22,318 nt of DNA from Amoeboradix gromovi (taxonomy: Eukaryota > Sanchytriomycota > Sanchytriomycetes > Sanchytriales > Sanchytriaceae): the NCBI GenBank assembly GCA_018985225.1, contig JADGIF010000083.1, positions 1 to 22,318 on the forward strand. The letters run 5' to 3'. A model generated the notes under the pieces. The model was not told the DNA's origin. It saw only the letters and a list, made by a program, of their open reading frames with translations, and did no database searches. Each line of letters begins with the position of its first letter. The first letter of the stretch is position 1. Of the stretch, positions 7,246-17,704 are shown in pieces. The translations under genes and the position numbers were made by a program.

Positions 7246-8151
7246 ATGGTAGAAATTAGCACAGTTGAAGAATTAAAGTCACCTGTAAAGCGAACAGCAG
7301 AACAAGAAACGTCTAAAAAAAAGAGAAGGTCTGCATATAAAAGATCAGTTTTTAATCCAGCAGGCAAATTAGAAAGCCTACATAACATGAATGGAATTCT
7401 GGTTAGTATTGCCCAGGGTCGTGAGAATGGCGCAGGTCGTGAGTTGTTCAATCTTATAATTGATGCTGCAGATAGGTTGAAACTAGACTACGATGAATTA
7501 AATTTCCCATTTAAAATTGTAGATTTGGGAATTAGATGTTTGCTGTTTGTAGACCTCGGTCAATGGAGTCCACATATGATTGTTGATAATATTTTCAACA
7601 ACGTTTGTGGTTCTCAGCAGCAGCATGTGAAGTTTGTAAGCAGAATTGTTCCTTGCAAGTTGTTTCCAGCAGAACTTGATACAATCATCAAAAATGCTGA
7701 GCTAGCGCTAGGAGATTTACCTGACAAGATTACATTCGCAGTTGACTTCAAGTCCAGGTACTGTGAGAAATTTAAGCAGCGTCACAAGTTTCTCATCAAA
7801 ATTGCTGACGCTCTTTTGATCAAGTACAATGGAGGTAAAGAAGTTTCGAAAAAGGAGTATTTGGAGCAAATTAAGGCAAAGAAACCTCAAAGCAGCACCA
7901 AATCAGGAAAAGCGAAGAAGATTGATGCCTTTGGTGAGGTTAAAGAGGAACCACCAGTGGAAGTTGAAGATGAGATCATTACAGTGCCAAATCTTGAAGG
8001 TGGCAAATTAAAGGTAGACTTAAACAACCCAGATGTACTAATCAATGTAGAGGTATTCAAAACCGTAGTTAGTGTATCGGCACTAAAGAATTACCGCAAA
8101 TACAGAAAATACAATTTAAATTTAGTAGCGAATGAAGGATTTTTGGAATAA
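7246..8151 (+). CDS. TAN1: THUMP-domain protein, TAN1/THUMPD1 family (tRNA N4-acetylcytidine factor)
   Basis: 301 aa. TAN1 proteins bind tRNA through a THUMP domain and act with the Kre33/NAT10 acetyltransferase to form N4-acetylcytidine at position 12 of tRNA-Leu and tRNA-Ser. Seen here: a lysine/arginine-rich N-terminus (about residues 10-35), NGILVSIAQGRENGAGRELF near 50-69, the THUMP-region segment ITFAVDFKSRYCEKFKQRH near 165-185, and the C-terminal signature VDLNNPDVLINVEVFK followed by LKNYRKYRKYNL, which is characteristic of the family. The start at 7246 is the first ATG in frame; the codons before it have none. The stop codon lies inside AATAAA, 11 nt from the stop of the convergent uL5 gene. 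Confidence 0.85.
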   Translation: MVEISTVEELKSPVKRTAEQETSKKKRRSAYKRSVFNPAGKLESLHNMNGILVSIAQGRENGAGRELFNLIIDAADRLKLDYDELNFPFKIVDLGIRCLLFVDLGQWSPHMIVDNIFNNVCGSQQQHVKFVSRIVPCKLFPAELDTIIKNAELALGDLPDKITFAVDFKSRYCEKFKQRHKFLIKIADALLIKYNGGKEVSKKEYLEQIKAKKPQSSTKSGKAKKIDAFGEVKEEPPVEVEDEIITVPNLEGGKLKVDLNNPDVLINVEVFKTVVSVSALKNYRKYRKYNLNLVANEGFLE

Positions 8152-8171
8152 ATGTTTGATATTTATTTATT
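8147..8171. terminator. Shared bidirectional poly(A) signal between TAN1 and RPL11
   Basis: AATAAA at 8147-8152 contains the TAN1 stop. On the minus strand, AATAAA at 8171-8166 and 8167-8162 overlaps the RPL11 stop. The two stop codons are 11 nt apart, so transcripts must overlap or end almost at the stop. Confidence 0.65.
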
Positions 8172-8684
8172 TTGTACGATGCCATCAAATCTCTTCTTGA
8201 ACCAGTCTACTGTTTCTTGTTTGTTGACACGATGAGAAGCTCCAACACGGGATTGGCATCTCTTTCTTTTTGAGACGCGCTCACCCTTTCTACCCATAAC
8301 ACAAAAGAAATCCATACCATAAATACCAATGGAAGGATCGTACTTAATACCCAAGTCGATGTGTTCATCTAATCCAAATCCAAAGTTGCCGTTCTTTGCA
8401 AAGTTGTGATTAACCAGTTCATATTCTTTTACTTTTAATCCACGCTCCAAGATATCTAACGCTTTTGCACCTCGTACTGTACAGTGGACAGATATTTTTT
8501 CGTTTCTTCTGATGCTAAATGATCGCACAGTATATCTTGCTTTTGAGAAAACTGGGGTTTGTCCAGTAAGTTGTTCCAACACTTTTGCTGCTCTTGTAAG
8601 TCTGTCTCCAGATTCACCAACAGAAATGTTTAAACATAGTTTCTTCAATTGAAGTTCTCTCATTACATTTTCTGTTGTTGCCAT
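8163..8684 (-). CDS. RPL11: 60S ribosomal protein uL5 (RPL11)
   Basis: 173 aa, the usual eukaryotic length. It is nearly colinear with known uL5 throughout: [19 protein letters not shown] at the N-terminus, the [18 protein letters not shown] block near residues 39-56, [20 protein letters not shown] near 106-125, and an [14 protein letters not shown] basic segment. It is part of the central protuberance of the large subunit with 5S rRNA. There is no intron. The stop is embedded in overlapping AATAAA signals. A CACGTG E-box lies 41 bases upstream of the ATG, the type of site an H-E-R bHLH protein, such as the one at 20451-21344, would be expected to bind. Confidence 0.97.
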   Translation of the reverse strand: MATTENVMRELQLKKLCLNISVGESGDRLTRAAKVLEQLTGQTPVFSKARYTVRSFSIRRNEKISVHCTVRGAKALDILERGLKVKEYELVNHNFAKNGNFGFGLDEHIDLGIKYDPSIGIYGMDFFCVMGRKGERVSKRKRCQSRVGASHRVNKQETVDWFKKRFDGIVQNK

Positions 8685-9151
8685 TTGATAATATTAGTAA
8701 TTCCCAAAAACTAGGGATTTATGACACGTGCAAGTCTTTATTCGGATATTAGTTTCATCAAAACACAAACTCTGGGGAGAGGGTCTGGTACTCAACCTAG
8801 TTGGTATTGCTGAAATCGAAACATACAGCGCGTTACGAGTTTTATCACAATGAACAGAGTAGGCATCAAGGTGGCCAAAGCTGGCAGCTGCATGTAACCT
8901 CACAATTACGTTATGTACGATTAAGGGCAATTCTGCTGCTATAGTGCTCTGCCAACTAGGGAAGGCCGCTTTGAGATTTCGAGTCTAGTCTTGCTACCTA
9001 GAAGTGCAAAAGCCGAGTATAGTATCCGTGGCATTCCGAATGGATGAGCTGTACCTTTTCGCTACCCGTGTATTGCCAGAACTCCATAAAGTGGCGTGTT
9101 TAAATTTGCAAGAATTGCTAAGATTATCATATTTATTGCATTCTGTACCTT
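8685..9151. other. GC-richer unexplained stretch between RPL11 and the ABC transporter
   Basis: 467 bases with GC near 46% over 8761-8880, clearly above the surrounding non-coding DNA. The minus strand holds a frame over about 8694-8990 that reads SWQSTIAAELPLIVHNVIV and AAASFGHLDAYSVHC, ending 9 bases before the RPL11 ATG. Further upstream is a start-like MIILAILANLNTPLYG at 9130. The pieces are in different frames and no good introns join them. I recognise no tRNA, SRP, RNase P/MRP, U-snRNA or snoRNA motif. It may be a small gene, a structured RNA, or both. Confidence 0.35.
8725..8730. promoter_or_regulatory. E-box CACGTG upstream of RPL11
   Basis: A perfect palindromic E-box 41 bases before the RPL11 ATG. 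Two other CACGTG-type sites in the window fall inside the ABC coding region, so function is suggested only by position. Confidence 0.3.
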
Positions 9152-12104
9152 CTACTGCGCGTAAGCTGCCGCATCACTCTCGTTGACTATTCTTAAAAAC
9201 ACATCCTCCAAACTAGTCTGGCTGATTCCCCAATCAACGATGTTGTGATCCTTGCAATTGCCCATGTTGTCAAATATGTGACTAATTATGCCCGGACTGT
9301 ACCCAAACTCATAATTAACTAGTGTGTCAAAGTCATCCAGCACCTTGTACTCTATTCCTTCTAACAGCGATTTTACGTAAGCAGTAGCCTCTTCATGGTG
9401 CACTGCATCCATACTAAATGTCATTCTAAAACCACTTCCGTATTGCTGTTTTAGTCGCTGATTAGTTCCTATACACTTCATACTTCCCTTGGCCATGATT
9501 CCTATTCTTTGACACAACGCCTCCGCCTCTTCCATACTATGCGTGGTCAATATTACGGTTTTGTTCTTTCTAGCTTGACTTATGATGTCCCAGATAATCC
9601 TTCGCACTTCTGGATCTAGCCCTGTCGTTGGCTCGTCAAGAAATATAGTTTTCGGGTTTCCAATCAAACTGATAGCAATGCTCAATCGTCGTTTTTCTCC
9701 TCCACTCAAGCCCCCACTCAATCTGTTAGTAAATGCAGTCAATTTAACGTTTTCGATCGCCTCCTTGACCATTATATCTTCTTTATCGACTTGAATTCCC
9801 TTAAGCCTGGCATAAAAGTACAGATGCTCACCTACAGTCAGATCTGGCCATAGTATGTCATGCTGTGGACATATTCCTGTGCACTGAAACACCTTATCTT
9901 GCTCAGTATGTATATCGTATCCTCCAAGTTTAGCGCTGCCTTGACTTGGCGGATATAGGCCTGTTAATATGCTAATTAATGTAGATTTACCAGCACTAAA
10001 TTAGTTTTAATTACCCGTTGGGTCCTAGAAGTCCAAATATGCTGTTGTTGTCAACAGCAAAGGTAACATCTTTGACAGCTAATTTACCATTTGGATATAC
10101 CTTGCGCATATGTTTAACTATAAGAGGGCTTTCAGGGTCATGCTTATTACTATCTATCCTAGCTCTTTCATCCAGCACGTCTTGATCTTCATTTGAGTTA
10201 GGGTCAATTGCCATGTAGTCAGTTTGCTCAACAGCTGGCAATGGTTTCACAAACAACCCTTTGATGAAAGTAAATGGAAAGTACCACTCTAGCTGAGTCC
10301 CATATTCACTAGGCAATACACTGTTGCAATAATAAGCCATAAGTACATAAGCGATACTCTCAAATGAGAGCGCAATTAATGCTAACCCAACATTGTCAGG
10401 AGGATTCGCCTTGCTTAAATTATAGGGCGTTAGATCACTATCATAACTAGCACCATTGACAAGACCTAGCGCGCGATAAAATGCAAACGGAGGCCATATA
10501 AAAAATACTGTGTTATAACCAGTGTTGGCACTTAATCTATCCAAGGCTAGTGATATAATTATGCTAATTAGGACAGTAAAAAAGGACGCAATTAATGAGA
10601 GTCTGGATTTATCAAATATAGCAGCAAAGAAGAAAGACATCGCTATTTGAACACAGCCCCAAAAGAAGAACAGCAAGATGTAGACACCAGGATCGGTGTT
10701 CATAAAGAACTTTAATTTGAATGCTATACCAGTGACAGTGAACACAGTGCAAGCTAGAATGTGTAGAATCAAAAAAGTAATGGCATGTGTTGCATAATAA
10801 GTGGTGGCCTTTAAACCGTTCATTTTCATCATAATAAGTATCCGATCTTCTTTTTCACGTGTAAGTGTTACTACAAATATGGGAAATAGAAAAGAGAGAG
10901 CAAAAGGAAACAATATGTCAGCCAGAAATGAATCAAAGTTAAAGTCAATCTTATTGTTAATCAATTGTGGCATATTACGAATACCATGATTGATATCTGC
11001 CTCAGAATCTAACTGTTTAAGAGCACCACGTGTCATAAATGCAAACGACATAAATCTGCGCAAACCCATACTGGTGTATGTAGCAGCATCATTAATACGG
11101 GTATCCTGACCGATCTGTAAGACCACATCAATTAAAGAATCAGGCACAAATGTATTTACAATGAAAGTGCCCCAAGGAAGATCCCTAGCAACATCGTTTA
11201 CAGCATTCTGAATTCGAATTCGCTCAGCAACAGTGCGATCGGACCGAAATGTAGGCGAGTCTGGCTTATCAGTGGTTTTGCTAATTCTATCCAGCGCAGT
11301 CATTATGAGTTGATTAAAAGCATCATCAGCATCTACATTATCTTCCAACTTTCTAGCAAAAGGAACACCAAGATAAGAAATAGAGGGGGTACCGCTTGGA
11401 TTTATCTTTAGATAAACCAACTGATCAGCATTTTGAAATATACCAGTTCCTAGGTCAGTGGAATTAGGTGGAGATTTAGAGCTAAAATCAGCAGGCTTAA
11501 TGTCATACGTGAGATTGTTACGAGCCCCAAACTTGGATTTATCGCCACCACTAATTAGCCACCAGGGATAAGTTTGCAATTGAGATATCTTGAATGCAAA
11601 AGTTTGATTAGAAAACTTGGCAACATTTAACCACCCTCCTGGGGGAGCTGGAATAAATAGAGTATCACTGGAGGCTAACCAAGAAGAATTAACTTGAGCA
11701 AAACTGTATGGTGCCTGGTCAGGTGTATTTTGGGTATGCCAGCGAACACAGGGACTTTGTGAACCACCGGTAGGAGGACCACTTTTGCTGAATTTGAATG
11801 CAGCTGTAAAATAATTAGTAACATTTACATCCATCGTTGCGCCATATACATTATCTTTGGGAACTACGGGTAGCCCGGAAGTCAAATAAATGCCATTTGA
11901 ATCTGTAGCATTTATGCTGCCACAAACTAATGTTTCTTCATAAGCAAGTTGTGAAGCAATTAAAACTTGAAGAAATTGCCCAACACCTCCAGCAATGCAA
12001 ACCATTAAAAATGGACATGCAGCAACACAGCATAAAGATGTTTTCCATCTTCTCTTTTCCTGAATCAGCTGCTTTCGCGTTAACGCTCGCAACTGGTTCG
12101 ACAT
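9152..12104 (-). CDS. ABCA-type ABC transporter (one membrane domain, one nucleotide-binding domain)
   Basis: 977 aa after removal of a 19-nt intron (9996-10014). After a first membrane helix near residues 24-50 comes a large, glycosylation-site-rich extracellular loop (about 50-390). A bundle of further helices follows at about 395-610, then one nucleotide-binding domain. Motifs: Walker A GPNGAGKST at 694-702 (interrupted by the intron), Q-loop CPQHD with Q741, signature LSGGE at 793-797, Walker B TIFLDEP at 813-819 and H-loop TTHSM with H849. All catalytic residues are present. The long loop and the sequence around the Q-loop mark the ABCA class, usually lipid or sterol exporters or flippases. 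The substrate is not known. The gene is divergent from MICU1 over a 227-base shared upstream region. Confidence 0.92.
9996..10014 (-). other. 19-nt spliceosomal intron inside the Walker A codon
   Basis: GTAATTAAAACTAATTTAG. Its removal restores G-P-N-G-A-G-K-S-T exactly, splitting the codon of Gly697 after two bases. Without splicing the protein stops at the first half of Walker A. This is among the best-supported introns of the window. Confidence 0.92.
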
Positions 12105-12331
12105 TTAAGTTTCAAGTGAAGACGTAAACTATGATACATTCAAGATTATCAGCGGGCGATGAGCGAAACGTCTAAGTTCCTTGTTAGCTTGCCATTTCGC
12201 AGATGACTTGCTGTGCCATTATTATTTCGTTAAAATAAATTTAACCAATAGTTATTTGCGATATCTCTAGGTCGTCAGTAAAAAATCAAATTCATTAAAA
12301 TCTTTCCTGAAATTGGGGCTAATTGAAAACA
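12105..12331. promoter_or_regulatory. Divergent promoter region between the ABC transporter and MICU1
   Basis: 227 AT-rich bases between two ATGs pointing away from each other. No clear TATA box or known operator was recognised. Each gene's core promoter must lie here. Confidence 0.5.
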
Positions 12332-13407
12332 ATGTTTCGATCTGCTTTTTTTAAAGGCGTTTCCACATTTACTGCTACTGTATTGGTGATAAATTCTGAC
12401 TCATACAGAGAGCAGCTACTTGGCAACTATGAAAACAGAGTGCGCGCATACTCACACCCATACAAGGTTTTCCAATATTTTGCTAGCATCAATAACGAGT
12501 TTATGAGTATGCAGGATTTTGTGAGGTCTCTTATTCCGTATAATAGCAAAGATCATGTTACAAGACTAGCGCATATCGAGATTCCAAAGAACTCGTCCCT
12601 AGTTTTGGCCGATTTAAATCGCGATGGTAAAATTGGATTTGATGAATATTTGTTTTATCTTTCTTTACTAACTATTCCAATGAGAAGTCTCAAAAGCGCT
12701 TTCAATCTTTTTGACACCAATAGTAGCGGTGGCGTAGATGAGGAGGAATTACAAGAAATGCTTACAACTTTCCAAAGGCAAAGTGCCGGGTTTGCACAAA
12801 GGATAGGTATAAAGCAGCACATACAACCTTCTAATATAATCCAACATCTATTCGGTGACACAGAAGTCGTCAAATTTAAGGATTTTGAGTCCTTTATAAA
12901 ACTAATAAAAACTGATTTATTAAAGATTGAATTTCAGTTGTATAGCACAGGCGGTTTTATTTCTATAAAAGATTTTGCGTTTATTATAACTAACTATGCC
13001 CACCCTAACGTTCAGATTGAGTTGGCTGGCAGAATTGATAAATTGCCTGACACTGAATACAAAATGTCATTAGTTGATTTCCTTTCATTTCATGATGCTT
13101 TGAGTAATATTGATGAATTTCAGTATGCATTAAATTTATTTCAAAAGGTGTTTTCATACTAAATTAGTCCAAGGGTAATAGTAAGATGTCAATTCAGGAC
13201 CTGAGTCATGTTTTCAAAGTAACAACAAACAGAGACCTGAAGCCAGAAGAATCCAGTATGATTTATAATGTATTTACTAATAGCAGCTTCGATCCGTTAC
13301 TGCTAACAAATACGCTAACAAGGCGAAGATTCAGAGGTTTAAATGAACATCGTGATACAGGTTTTACTCGGTTCATTTCTAACTTTGTAGAATGCCTAAG
13401 GCAATAG
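12332..13407 (+). CDS. MICU1: Mitochondrial calcium uptake protein MICU1-like, gatekeeper of the uniporter
   Basis: 351 aa after removal of a 20-nt intron at 13148-13167. MICU proteins sit in the intermembrane space and gate MCU by Ca2+. The N-terminus MFRSAFFKG is a short presequence. YENRVRAYSHPYKVFQYFAS at 33-52 and the FMSMQDFVRSLIP segment are MICU1 hallmarks. EF-hand loops: D94-E105 (DLNRDGKIGFDE) and D128-E139 (DTNSSGGVDEEE), both with good ligands. The C-terminus RRRFRGLNEHRDTGFTRF, followed by a Cys in VECL, matches the MICU1 tail, where that Cys can make a disulfide. Odd point: the EF-hand that normally precedes this tail is replaced by NSSFDPLLL, with no Ca2+ ligand pattern. The first ATG is used; no other lies upstream in frame. 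Confidence 0.9.
13148..13167 (+). other. 20-nt spliceosomal intron in MICU1
   Basis: GTGTTTTCATACTAAATTAG, phase 0. Splicing joins LNLFQK to SKGNSKMSIQDL, restoring the MICU1 C-terminal third. Unspliced, the frame ends at the TAA inside the intron. Confidence 0.9.
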
Positions 13408-13448
13408 CTGTACTTACTAGTAGCTAATAAAAATAACATATTTATTGA

Positions 13449-16400
13449 TTACTTCATATTCATCTCCTTGACATATTCCATTGCTTTCAATTGCACTTGA
13501 TCTAGCTTGTCCTCATCGCCGTGATCTTTTTCAAATTTTATATATTTCTCATAGATATGTTTCACCTGTCTTGCTTTGTAACTCTTTTTATCTAAAATCC
13601 ATAAGAACAGTTGTCGTGCTTTTTCTATCTCTTCGTGCTTAATTTCCATGTCTACCCACATACTCCATATGTCCAATCTTTTGGAATGCTCGCTCATCAG
13701 TCCGTGTAATATGGTTCTGCTTCTCTCCTTATCACCATATATATACTCTAACACGCTGTATTTCTGAATCAGTTTAAGGTGCTTATGCTTGGGTACACAC
13801 TTCAATCCCTTCTCAATCTGCTCATGAGCCTTTTTAACGTCCTGTTTAAAATAGTATTCTATCATTAACAACCATATTTTGCAGCTCCGTTTGTATTCTT
13901 TTAATACTCTTGTGATCAGCATGTCCATTAAACTAGCGTTTCTTTCATTCAGTTCAGTATTTACTAGTCTTTTCATACAGTGCATGTAAATTAGTTTATG
14001 ATCATTGACTTGTAAAGTACTTTCTAAACACTGCACCATGCTGTTAACTGTTCCCATTTCCATCTCCATATTCAGTAATGCTATATACATGTTTCTACGC
14101 TCTACTTCCTCTCTGTAATGAATTGTTTTTAACCCACGTTGAGCTATCATTCTTGCATGTTTAATATTTATGTCCATCGCATACGCCATGTACTGTATCC
14201 AGTACATCGATTTATTAGGATGCTCCATAACCAGCAATTCCAGCTCTCTGTTCTCTACAAACGGTGCTTGGACTACAATCGTCTCATCTTTTGTAGCATC
14301 ATCTGAATCATCATCACTCTGCCATGATACTGATGATGCTATTGATCCCTCGTCATTTTTGATAGCATCATGCGAGTCTTGCACAATTATTTCTTCATTC
14401 AGCGGTGTGTCCATATTGACCAACACTTTGTAGGAATTGCTTTTTGATTTAGTCACTTCTAAAATTTTGACTTTAACAATACTATTAACTACCAAATCAA
14501 TAGTATCCTCGCTCTTGATACCCATAAATCCCTTGACTACAACATTCCTTGGTTGATTCATTAATAAATGAAAGTAAATGCCGTGTTTATTCATGTGGTC
14601 CACTTTAGCGTCCACAATGGAGTTTAATTGCAATAGCTCATAGTAGTTGATGTTTTGAATTAAAGAATACTTGAGACTGGCTTCAATCATTCCGTTTTCA
14701 TTTACGTCTAATATTAAACACTGAACCATGGAGTGTAGAGTCACCAACGATTTCCAATCCTTGACGTATTCATCGCTAATATTACTGATCTTGACTCTAG
14801 CCACCTTGTTATATCTAACAGTTACGTAAACACCGTTGGATTGTATGCCACTTATAATACCATTTACAATATCTCCACTGGATACTGGTGAAGTTCCAGC
14901 GTTGATGTAGCATCTGCCCTTGTGCATGTTGGTACTACTAATAGCCACAATGTCGTTGAGAGAATGCTGACCATCTAACTTGTGTATAATGCTAGTTTGA
15001 CCAGTGCTCTGCAAGCAATGGTATTCTAATGGTAAGTCCGCGGTAATGATACACCTTTTATCAACGTTGCAGACGAAGTAGTGCTCATTCTTGATAAATG
15101 TCAATTTCAACAATAAAACTTGACCAATTTTCAGCTCCTTGATATTTCCATCATACGAAACACTATTTAAAATACCACACTGGCTTGGGGTTATTTGAAC
15201 CATTACACTGGGTTTGCTAGTACTAAGAGTGATAACAGCACATAGATACCACTCCCCAACAGTAAGTGGTTTATTTTTTGTTATTAAGTCAAACATGTTG
15301 TTGTCAAATGTAGATAGACAGCATTCCAACAAACAGTTACGCATACTTAAGGAATGGCTCAAAGGAAGAAATCTGCCAGTGCTAGAATGTTTGTATGCAA
15401 GCAGCTTTACGGATATAGTATCATTCTTGCGGAACAGAGAACTCAACGCAGATATTGGAGTTGAGGTAGCGTAGTGAGAGCAGACTCTGCCAACAAGATT
15501 ATCCGCAATTTTAATGTTCAGCTGTAGCAATTTCACATTGGTAATCAGTACCTTGAAAGAAATGGATGTAATGTTGTCGACTGTCAAATTAGAATCAATA
15601 GGATTAGATATCGTAAATGGAAGAGCATTGGTCTTTTTCATGCTATCCGTAGTCTGTTTGAATAGCAATATATCATTAATATTATAAGAATAAACACTGA
15701 CTGTATTACCTACCATCAAGCCATGTTGTAGTGCAATATTAAAGGAGCGACATGGAATGTAACCAATATTACGGCCATTGTCCATTGCAATAGCATAATC
15801 AGGTTTAACAAGCAAGACAGTGGCAAAGGTGTCCATCTTCCGCTTAGTTCCAGTAGCCAATGCAGACTTATGTGCCTCAGAATCATCTAAAATTAGATCA
15901 AACAGCAAACTGGCATGATGAATAATGATACAATTAAATGTGCTGGATTTAGGAATTATAGAAGTTGCTATAAATCCGTTAGTTACATTGTTATTTAAGG
16001 TAAAAGCAACGTGAAGACCGTTTGCCACAGATTTTATCAGACTGCATGAAACCCGAGTACCAACATATTGGCGTGGAATGCTATTAATAATAGTGGCTAC
16101 ATAGTCTGGTACGTTGTTGATGTTCAACAGATTACCGCAATTAAAGCCATTGGAATCGATAGCCTGTTTTATTCTATTCCATTTCAGGGATACTACACAA
16201 CCATGCTCGTTAAATGACTCAATAAGAGCAATGACTGTTTGCCCAACAGTAAAGATACACAAATCTGTGATAAAGTAATCAGCAATATTTCTTTTAAATG
16301 CTATACCTTTTACCAACTTGCCATCATGCCAAGATGATAAGTATAATGAATTTTTATCTATGTTGTGTATCCAGAATGGAAATACGTGACCAACTTCATA

Positions 16401-17639
16401 AACATGCTTGTTTTCTAATATTAATGGCTTAACAATTAAGCAAGGGCCATAGAGAGCTGTTGTAGACTGAGAATGAACTACATCTCTAGTAAATATGTTA
16501 GATTCGTAGATTTTGTTATTAAATTGCACACCATTCTGCAATGGTATTACCTTTACAATCGACCAGCTGTTTCTGAAATGTATAGAATTAATTGTACCAC
16601 TACAACTGCATGTTATGATAGAGCCCACAGAACTAGATCCATCTAGCCAACTTCTAATACCGAAGAAATCAACTTGTATTCTGTTAGCATCTTTCAAACG
16701 GACAATGACATCACAGGTGTCAGATTGTAGCAAATATTGTTTCACATCTAATAGGGAATGAAAAGGTCCCTGATTGAAAGGTTTGAGAGAAACCACAATA
16801 GTTTCTTGCTGGATATCCCACACGATGCCATTATGAACAGATCCTATTTTGATATTAGGAGTAGAATGATGAATAGGAAGAAAAGACTCATAGTCGTTGA
16901 TCTTACACCAGTGACCGACAAGCTTTTTAGATTGTATATGTTGCTCTATGACTTTGAATGAGCAAGGGATTCCGCGATAAATGTCTCGGTAAGAATGAAA
17001 CTGAACATCATCAATTAAAACACCATATGGCATATCATGATGAAAGAGCAACTTAGAACTAGGTTTAGAAAAGAACAAATTGTCGTTTGACGATAAAACT
17101 AGCAGCTCGAATTGTTTGCAAAACTTTTTGAATTTTACGATTGGTGTTGCAATAGATAAATCAATATCCGCAGGTTTATAGTACTTTAAACTGTTAATGT
17201 TAATAGAACTTAGAGATTGCAAAACTTCAGAGAGTTTGGAGCTATGCACCAATTCGTTTTGATGTAAAAGTAACCGACCAACGTAGAAATCACCCATTTT
17301 GGAAACATGAATTCCAGAGTATCTCTTGATTGATATCGGAGCTAAAACTACAATTTCTTTTTTATCTACAGTAAACATCTCATGAGCGTATTCAGCAACC
17401 ACAAATCCTTCTTGCAAACCACTTTCAACAACGCAGTGATCTACACATTTATCACCTTCTTTGATAATTTTGACAGAGGAGTTAAGTGAGTACTCATTCT
17501 GTGTGTCTAGGAATATCTGCTCATCATCTTCTGTCTTAACTAGGTACCCATAGTCTAATTTTTGTACAACTTTGACAGTTTGCATTGGGCGTTTGATCCT
17601 GTTGTTCCTTGATTCATTTTGACCTTTCACCAAGTACAT
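13449..17639 (-). CDS. RRP5: rRNA-biogenesis protein RRP5 (PDCD11 family)
   Basis: 1396 aa, no intron. RRP5 is a nucleolar factor needed for cleavages that yield 18S rRNA and for early steps towards 5.8S/25S rRNA. Most of the protein is a series of divergent S1 RNA-binding domains. The clearest is SSGDIVNGIISGIQSNGVYV and the following strands, near residue 930. An acidic linker (SDDDSDD) precedes about 265 residues of HAT/TPR-like helical repeats from about residue 1130 (ELLVMEHPNKSMYWIQYMAY, EVERRNMYIALLNMEMEMG, IEKARQLFLWILDKK). This arrangement is specific for RRP5. It is shorter than the yeast (1729) and human (1871) proteins, so some S1 repeats are probably lost or shortened. It is convergent with MICU1, with 41 nt between stops. 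Confidence 0.93.
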   Translation of the reverse strand: MYLVKGQNESRNNRIKRPMQTVKVVQKLDYGYLVKTEDDEQIFLDTQNEYSLNSSVKIIKEGDKCVDHCVVESGLQEGFVVAEYAHEMFTVDKKEIVVLAPISIKRYSGIHVSKMGDFYVGRLLLHQNELVHSSKLSEVLQSLSSININSLKYYKPADIDLSIATPIVKFKKFCKQFELLVLSSNDNLFFSKPSSKLLFHHDMPYGVLIDDVQFHSYRDIYRGIPCSFKVIEQHIQSKKLVGHWCKINDYESFLPIHHSTPNIKIGSVHNGIVWDIQQETIVVSLKPFNQGPFHSLLDVKQYLLQSDTCDVIVRLKDANRIQVDFFGIRSWLDGSSSVGSIITCSCSGTINSIHFRNSWSIVKVIPLQNGVQFNNKIYESNIFTRDVVHSQSTTALYGPCLIVKPLILENKHVYEVGHVFPFWIHNIDKNSLYLSSWHDGKLVKGIAFKRNIADYFITDLCIFTVGQTVIALIESFNEHGCVVSLKWNRIKQAIDSNGFNCGNLLNINNVPDYVATIINSIPRQYVGTRVSCSLIKSVANGLHVAFTLNNNVTNGFIATSIIPKSSTFNCIIIHHASLLFDLILDDSEAHKSALATGTKRKMDTFATVLLVKPDYAIAMDNGRNIGYIPCRSFNIALQHGLMVGNTVSVYSYNINDILLFKQTTDSMKKTNALPFTISNPIDSNLTVDNITSISFKVLITNVKLLQLNIKIADNLVGRVCSHYATSTPISALSSLFRKNDTISVKLLAYKHSSTGRFLPLSHSLSMRNCLLECCLSTFDNNMFDLITKNKPLTVGEWYLCAVITLSTSKPSVMVQITPSQCGILNSVSYDGNIKELKIGQVLLLKLTFIKNEHYFVCNVDKRCIITADLPLEYHCLQSTGQTSIIHKLDGQHSLNDIVAISSTNMHKGRCYINAGTSPVSSGDIVNGIISGIQSNGVYVTVRYNKVARVKISNISDEYVKDWKSLVTLHSMVQCLILDVNENGMIEASLKYSLIQNINYYELLQLNSIVDAKVDHMNKHGIYFHLLMNQPRNVVVKGFMGIKSEDTIDLVVNSIVKVKILEVTKSKSNSYKVLVNMDTPLNEEIIVQDSHDAIKNDEGSIASSVSWQSDDDSDDATKDETIVVQAPFVENRELELLVMEHPNKSMYWIQYMAYAMDINIKHARMIAQRGLKTIHYREEVERRNMYIALLNMEMEMGTVNSMVQCLESTLQVNDHKLIYMHCMKRLVNTELNERNASLMDMLITRVLKEYKRSCKIWLLMIEYYFKQDVKKAHEQIEKGLKCVPKHKHLKLIQKYSVLEYIYGDKERSRTILHGLMSEHSKRLDIWSMWVDMEIKHEEIEKARQLFLWILDKKSYKARQVKHIYEKYIKFEKDHGDEDKLDQVQLKAMEYVKEMNMK

Positions 17640-17704
17640 TGGCTTATCAATTCTTAAAGCTCTGGATCCATTTAAACATAGAAAATAAGGTACGATCGCA
17701 AGAA
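17640..17704. promoter_or_regulatory. Short bidirectional promoter between RRP5 and the zinc-finger gene
   Basis: Only 65 bases (or 125 if the zinc-finger gene starts at 17765) separate two divergent starts, so both genes very likely share control elements. No known motif was recognised. Confidence 0.45.

Noticed and set aside
7122-7451. 109-codon minus-strand open frame over the start of TAN1
   Set aside because: It is antisense to the TAN1 coding sequence, has no family features and mirrors its codons.
8900-8990. tRNA-like A-box (TAGTTGGCAGAGCA on the minus strand) and a GACTCGAAATC box
   Set aside because: The boxes are in the wrong order and no cloverleaf or acceptor pairing follows; a permuted tRNA is too speculative on this evidence.
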